Shown here: positions 4,310-5,835 of the stretch, one piece after another
Numbering within the stretch: position 1 is the first letter of the stretch
Layout: the number at the start of each line of letters is the position of its first letter
From: Chloroflexota bacterium
GTDB taxonomy: Bacteria; Chloroflexota; Dehalococcoidia; JACQUE01
Assembly (NCBI GenBank): GCA_016210425.1
Contig: JACQUE010000033.1
Location: 1 to 5,835 of the forward strand
DNA length: 5,835 bases
Direction: 5' to 3'
Program-made: the position numbers and the translations under genes
The notes under the pieces: generated by a model
Seen by the model: the letters and a program-made list of their open reading frames with translations, nothing else
Told to the model about the DNA's origin: nothing
Databases searched by the model: none

Positions 4310-5835
4310 ATGGGCACGAGCAGCGGGGTGGGCGGTGGGAAAGGCCGCACAAGCACTTCCATGGACATCGCAGAGCTCATCGGCAAGGCGATTGAGTACA
4401 TCCCCCCGGCTAGGATGCGACTCATTGAGGATGCTTATGCCTTCGCTGCTAAGGCTCACGCGGGCCAGCTCCGCCTCTCCGGTGAGCCCTTCCTCCAACA
4501 CCCCCTGAACACCGCCTACATCCTCACAGAGCTCCAGATGGACTCCACGGGCCTGGCGGCCGCCCTCCTTCACGACGTCGTAGAGGATTGCGGTGTGCCG
4601 CTTTCGGAGATCGAGGAGCGCTTCGGGCCGGACGTGGCCAGACTTGTCGACGGCGTGACCAAGCTGGGCAAGCTGACTCTGCCCGCTGCAACGGCCCTCT
4701 CCACCGGCGAGGACAGCCTCTCCCAGGCCGAGAACCTGCGCAAGATGCTGGTGGCCATGGCCCAGGACCTGCGCGTGGTCCTTATCAAGCTGGCCGACCG
4801 TCTGCACAACATGCGCACCCTCTCGGCGCTGCCGCCCGCCAAGCGCCGGCAGATAGCCCAGGAGACCATCGACATCTACGCGCCCCTAGCTCACCGCCTG
4901 GGCATCTGGCAGCTCAAGTGGCAGCTCGAGGACCTGGCCTTCCGCCATCTGGAGCCGCAGCGCTATCGCGATATAGCGCGCCTCGTGACTACCAAGCGGG
5001 CCTCCCGGGAGCGCTACCTGGCCCAGGTTGTCCGCATCTTGCGCGAGGAGTTCGGGAAGGCCGGCATCAAGGCCGAGGTCATGGGCCGCCCCAAGAACCT
5101 CTACAGCATCAAACAGAAGATGGACAAATACGCCGCCCAGGGCAAGGACTTCAGTGAGATATACGACCTTCTGGCCCTGCGCGTGTTGGTGCCCACTGTC
5201 CAGGACTGCTACGCCGCCCTGGGCGTCATCCACAACCTGTGGCGCCCGCTGCCCAACGCGTTCGACGACTATGTCGCCAATCCCAAGGACAACATGTACC
5301 AGTCGCTGCACACGGCCGTCATGTGCCTGGGCGCCCGGCCGCTGGAGGTGCAGATCCGTACCTACGAGATGCACCGCGTCGCCGAGTACGGCATCGCATC
5401 CCACTGGACCTATAAGGAGGGCGGCAGCAAGGACAGGCACTTCGAGAAGAAGGTGGCCTGGCTGCGCCAGCTCATGGAATGGCAGCGCGAGCTGGGCGGC
5501 GCCGAGGAGTTCGTCGAGTCGGTCAAGACGGATATCTTCCAGGACCGCGTCTTCGTCTACACCCCGAAGGGGGAGATCAAGGACCTGCCGGCCGGCGCGA
5601 CGCCTCTCGACTTCGCCTACCTCATCCACACCGACCTGGGGCACTATTGCATCGGCGCCAAGGTCAACGGCAAGCTGGTGCCGCTGAACACGGCCCTGCA
5701 CAGCGGCGACACGGCGGAGATCCTGACTGCAAAAGGCTCCCGCGGCCCCAGCCTCGACTGGCTTAACCCAAACCTGGGCTACCTCAACACGTCCCATGCG
5801 CGCCAGAAGGTGCGGGTGTGGTTCAAGCGCCAGCA
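4310..5835 (+). CDS. rel: Rel/SpoT-family (p)ppGpp synthetase/hydrolase, C-terminus outside window
   Basis: A cytoplasmic stringent-response enzyme that makes (p)ppGpp from ATP and GTP/GDP and, if its HD domain is active, degrades it. 508 codons are present; full-length Rel proteins run roughly 700-780, so the rest of the regulatory C-terminus lies beyond the edge. HD hydrolase domain about 45-200: H64 (FLQHPL), H88/D89 (ALLHDVVED), E92/D93, and D163/N167 (LADRLHNM), all intact. Synthetase domain about 245-370: GRPKNLYSIKQKM (259-271), EIYDLLALRVLV, AFDDYVANPKDNMYQSLHT (317-335), LEVQIRT and ASHWTYKEG. TGS domain from about 410: VFVYTPKGEIKDLPAGATPLDFAY. The start ATG 4310 has AAAGGG eight bases upstream; ATG 4361 is a possible internal start that would remove a Gly/Ser-rich leader. 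The synthetase motif reads AFDD rather than the RxKD typical of bifunctional enzymes. Confidence 0.96.
   Translation, partial: MGTSSGVGGGKGRTSTSMDIAELIGKAIEYIPPARMRLIEDAYAFAAKAHAGQLRLSGEPFLQHPLNTAYILTELQMDSTGLAAALLHDVVEDCGVPLSEIEERFGPDVARLVDGVTKLGKLTLPAATALSTGEDSLSQAENLRKMLVAMAQDLRVVLIKLADRLHNMRTLSALPPAKRRQIAQETIDIYAPLAHRLGIWQLKWQLEDLAFRHLEPQRYRDIARLVTTKRASRERYLAQVVRILREEFGKAGIKAEVMGRPKNLYSIKQKMDKYAAQGKDFSEIYDLLALRVLVPTVQDCYAALGVIHNLWRPLPNAFDDYVANPKDNMYQSLHTAVMCLGARPLEVQIRTYEMHRVAEYGIASHWTYKEGGSKDRHFEKKVAWLRQLMEWQRELGGAEEFVESVKTDIFQDRVFVYTPKGEIKDLPAGATPLDFAYLIHTDLGHYCIGAKVNGKLVPLNTALHSGDTAEILTAKGSRGPSLDWLNPNLGYLNTSHARQKVRVWFKRQ

Noticed and set aside
4160..4807. Minus-strand open frame of 215 codons opposite the start of rel
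   Set aside because: Overlaps the conserved HD domain coding sequence and the promoter region; no ribosome binding site or domain supports it.
4886..5797. Long minus-strand open frame of 303 codons
   Set aside because: Antisense to the Rel synthetase and TGS domains, which are clearly real. The product is a low-complexity Val/Leu/Gly/Asp mix without motifs.

Overview
This 5.8 kb GC-rich bacterial window carries six protein genes. Five lie on the minus strand, and one reads rightward from a divergent intergenic region. Taxonomy cannot be fixed from sequence alone. The high GC, the DUF151-type bifunctional nuclease, the Met/Gly-rich secreted protein and the Rel sequence would suit a Chloroflexota-like (Dehalococcoidia-type) or another GC-rich environmental lineage, but this is a tentative impression. 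No tRNA, rRNA, CRISPR array or insertion sequence is visible.

Layout from right to left. Positions 4310-5835 (+) hold the first 508 codons of a Rel/SpoT-family (p)ppGpp synthetase/hydrolase, cut by the window edge. Positions 4098-4309 are a divergent control region. It holds four TGAA elements spaced exactly 11 bp apart and a near-consensus -10 pointing left. Next comes a small secreted protein (4097-3486, -) with a signal peptide, a helical core and a tail of GGMMG repeats. A spacer with a perfect 11-bp inverted repeat and an extended -10 (3414-3460) separates it from an OmpR/PhoB-type response regulator (3377-2679, -). That gene overlaps a HAMP/HisKA histidine kinase (2692-1508, -) by 14 bp. 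A strong sigma70-like promoter (1419-1448) then reads leftward into a DUF151 bifunctional nuclease (1385-852, -). An 11-bp-arm hairpin (766-789) follows, and then an MraY/WecA/TagO-type polyprenyl-phosphate sugar-1-phosphate transferase (749 to beyond position 1, -).

The most interesting reading is a self-contained envelope-stress or metal-responsive module. The kinase's short extracytoplasmic loop carries a Met-rich MMSGGMMGG stretch like the repeats of the secreted protein next door. The secreted protein's promoter has the architecture expected for an OmpR/PhoB-family activator: 11-bp direct repeats replacing the -35, ending 11 bp from the -10. I infer that the response regulator activates the secreted protein gene and that kinase and secreted protein may sense or bind the same ligand, Cu(I) being one candidate. 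The ligand itself is not shown by the sequence. The nuclease/glycan-lipid pair is a separate transcription unit with its own promoter.
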